Source: SABY01 sp964612515 (lineage in GTDB: Bacteria > Bacteroidota > Bacteroidia > Bacteroidales > 4484-276). From it: a DNA stretch of 64,000 nt. The notes beneath the pieces are model-generated. The model did no database searches. It was not told the DNA's origin and saw only the letters and a list, made by a program, of their open reading frames with translations. The first letter of the stretch is position 1, and every line of letters begins with the position of its first letter. This document shows, one piece after another, positions 62,535-64,000 of this stretch. Made by a program: the position numbers and the translations under genes. The DNA is taken from assembly GCA_964612515.1 (NCBI GenBank), contig CAZTCX010000003.1:7236-71235 (forward strand), in the 5' to 3' direction.

Positions 62535-63758
62535 TCAACAAAGAAAATCCGCTGCCATGCCAAAAACCTGATCGATGGCCGCATTGACTGCAGACTGGTG
62601 GCTGTCGGCGAGCGGGAATGGATTTTCGTGGGAATAAGGAAATGGGAAATCGATCACCTTCACCTCCACCGGAATGGAACGCTCGGTACCACGCAAAGTG
62701 TTGATTACTTCATAATAAGGAACCACCGTGTCTTTTTTTAAAGCCACAGCCATGAGCCGGCTGCTGATTTGGTTCAGCTTTTCTTCGCGCACGTCGATGA
62801 GTTTGTTGTAATCGATCATCGACCGGAACACAAGCCCTTCAGGGTGGGCACTGCTGAAATAATTAGCGAGACGACGGTCGGTTTTTAGATAACTGTCGAG
62901 ATGTTCGAGAAAAAACGAATAAAGCGCGATGTTAGCTTCGCTGTCGATAATGGTTTTGCGCACTGGCGACATGCGGTTAAACACCGGCCCGCCGCAAAAG
63001 ATAAATAAGCGCGACATGTCGAGCAGCCCATGCGGGTTTGCCATCAGCAGCACTTGTGTGAGGAAAGCGCCAATGCTGTATGCGAAGAAATCGATGGAGG
63101 CCTCTGCCTCGATCAGTGGATGCTGGCCCGCTTTTATTTGCCTGATGAGCTGAATCACATCCCAAAACGTCTGCACGCCCGACCAGAAAAAGCGCTGCGG
63201 TAATATGTGCAGCCGCGTACTGATGGCTACGTTGGCAAACGACGATGCTACCACTGCCGGAAACAAACGCTCACGTACATTTTTCAGGTCGTTCATCAGG
63301 CGGGTTTGCGACCACGCCTCGGGCGAACGGTTCATGTGAAAAGCTGTGGGAAATAGCACCACGGCTTTGCCCGTGCGTTGCATTAGTTGATGCGCCCACA
63401 CCAGATATTTGTCCCAGTTTTTTTCGTTCAGTCCGTGAAACATCATAATAATTCCACGGGCTTTGGCTGGGAGTGCCGGCATAAAAATGAGGTAATCGAA
63501 ACATTGGTTTTCGTGTACCTTCGAGTCGGCAAGGTTCAGTATTTCGTTGATCTCAGGCGAGATGGCGTGCTGAAAATCAGGCGTGCGCTGAAACGTAATG
63601 CCCTGATCGGTGTACTGATCTTCGCCGGGAAGGATATGGCAATTTTCAGAAACGAACGATTGGCGGTGCAAACGAAATTCGCCCTGATAGAGATCGATTT
63701 CCCTGTTGGGAAGTTCGGTTTTACAGCGTAGATAGTGGTAATCGCTCTTGTAATCCAT
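62535..63758 (-). CDS. Alpha/beta hydrolase-like protein (DUF6051 type)
   Basis: Cytoplasmic protein of 407 aa without signal peptide. An alpha/beta-hydrolase core is visible: the oxyanion-hole segment GIIMMFHGLNEKNW, the elbow FFAYSIGAF with a Ser in the G-x-S-x-G-like position (Ala replaces the first Gly), an Asp region (VALKKDTVVPYYEV) and a terminal His (LADSHQSAV). I recall this as the DUF6051 family in Bacteroidetes; its substrate is unknown. It is convergent with the beta-helix gene and its upstream region runs to the window end. Confidence 0.75.
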   Translation of the reverse strand: MDYKSDYHYLRCKTELPNREIDLYQGEFRLHRQSFVSENCHILPGEDQYTDQGITFQRTPDFQHAISPEINEILNLADSKVHENQCFDYLIFMPALPAKARGIIMMFHGLNEKNWDKYLVWAHQLMQRTGKAVVLFPTAFHMNRSPEAWSQTRLMNDLKNVRERLFPAVVASSFANVAISTRLHILPQRFFWSGVQTFWDVIQLIRQIKAGQHPLIEAEASIDFFAYSIGAFLTQVLLMANPHGLLDMSRLFIFCGGPVFNRMSPVRKTIIDSEANIALYSFFLEHLDSYLKTDRRLANYFSSAHPEGLVFRSMIDYNKLIDVREEKLNQISSRLMAVALKKDTVVPYYEVINTLRGTERSIPVEVKVIDFPFPYSHENPFPLADSHQSAVNAAIDQVFGMAADFLC

Positions 63759-63918
63759 TCGGCAAAAATAAACTGAAAAAGTGGTCGGTCAATGCTTATC
63801 GCAAAATTTGCCACAACCACATATTTTCCGCGGCGAGCTATAAAACTTAATGCCCCTTCCTCCCAATTCCTGATGCTGCTTGTCATTTAGAGAGTTCACC
63901 CAAAATTTTTGGGCATAA

Positions 63919-64000
63919 GGAGGTAATGACATTAGGAAATAGATTTCTCCCGGCAACACTTCGCTTCGCTATGTGTTTTGGTCGAAATGACAGCGTTTAC
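63919..64000. repeat. Intergenic repeat-like sequence at the window end
   Basis: The last bases (CTTCGCTTCGCTATGTGTTT then GGTCGAAATGACAG) resemble the GGTCGAAATGACA words spread through Bacteroidetes intergenic DNA. The 242-bp stretch after 63758 has no gene. Confidence 0.4.

Noticed and set aside
1..64000. Prophage, insertion sequence, CRISPR array, tRNA or rRNA
   Set aside because: No transposase, integrase, regular spacer-repeat array, cloverleaf or rRNA-like sequence was seen anywhere in the window.

Overview
The window looks like a draft-quality scaffold (N runs at 49310-49319 and 59410-59509) from a Bacteroidetes (Bacteroidota) chromosome, probably a non-gut, Bacteroidales/Marinilabiliales-like lineage. 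The reasons are: several secreted proteins ending in type IX secretion (T9SS) sorting domains, tandem TonB-dependent receptors, an M56-TonB/BlaI pair, a short DnaE polymerase, genes without clear Shine-Dalgarno sites, and repeated TAnnTTTG -7 promoter boxes (most often TACTTTTG) in front of housekeeping genes. No rRNA, tRNA, CRISPR array, prophage or insertion sequence was recognised.

Layout. 1-8 kb: the tail of a membrane protein, a T9SS-secreted subtilase, a gene-poor 0.9 kb stretch with a broken small gene and a cluster of ACA-N2-TGT palindromes in front of an XRE regulator, then ndk, an NrnA-like DHH phosphoesterase and three consecutive FKBP-type prolyl isomerase lipoproteins (a GldI-like neighbourhood). 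8.5-31 kb: mostly housekeeping genes. These are clpC, gyrA (with Phe at the quinolone-determining Ser position), TPR proteins, a DEAD-box helicase, an SDR reductase, a BlaI/M56-TonB/SMP-30-like cluster, a short DnaE, pruA, fmt, HU, and an operon of a cysteate-synthase-like PLP enzyme, a GT2 glycosyltransferase and a 3-methyladenine glycosylase.

31.5-48.5 kb is a cell-surface island. A leftward set encodes a YdjY-like exported protein, a small secreted alpha/alpha-toroid (squalene-cyclase-fold-like) protein, a 1095-residue T9SS toroid protein and a 1646-residue T9SS multidomain protein. It faces two tandem TonB-dependent receptors, followed by a convergent kelch-type lipoprotein. The two large T9SS proteins here and a third at 57.6-62.4 kb carry the same internally duplicated module before the sorting domain, although their N-termini differ.

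48.5-64 kb: a stand-alone LON-domain protein, an exported ankyrin/metallophosphatase fusion, a tightly overlapping three-gene set (VTC-type triphosphate-tunnel domain, DUF4956 membrane protein, exported CotH-like putative kinase), two genes of unknown function, a class IV aminotransferase, a giant T9SS beta-helix protein broken by an assembly gap that lies in its own repeats, and a DUF6051-like alpha/beta hydrolase.

The best candidates for something not yet described are the YdjY/secreted-toroid/T9SS set with its shared module, and the VTC-DUF4956-CotH-like operon. All functions are read from sequence patterns alone; no database search was run.
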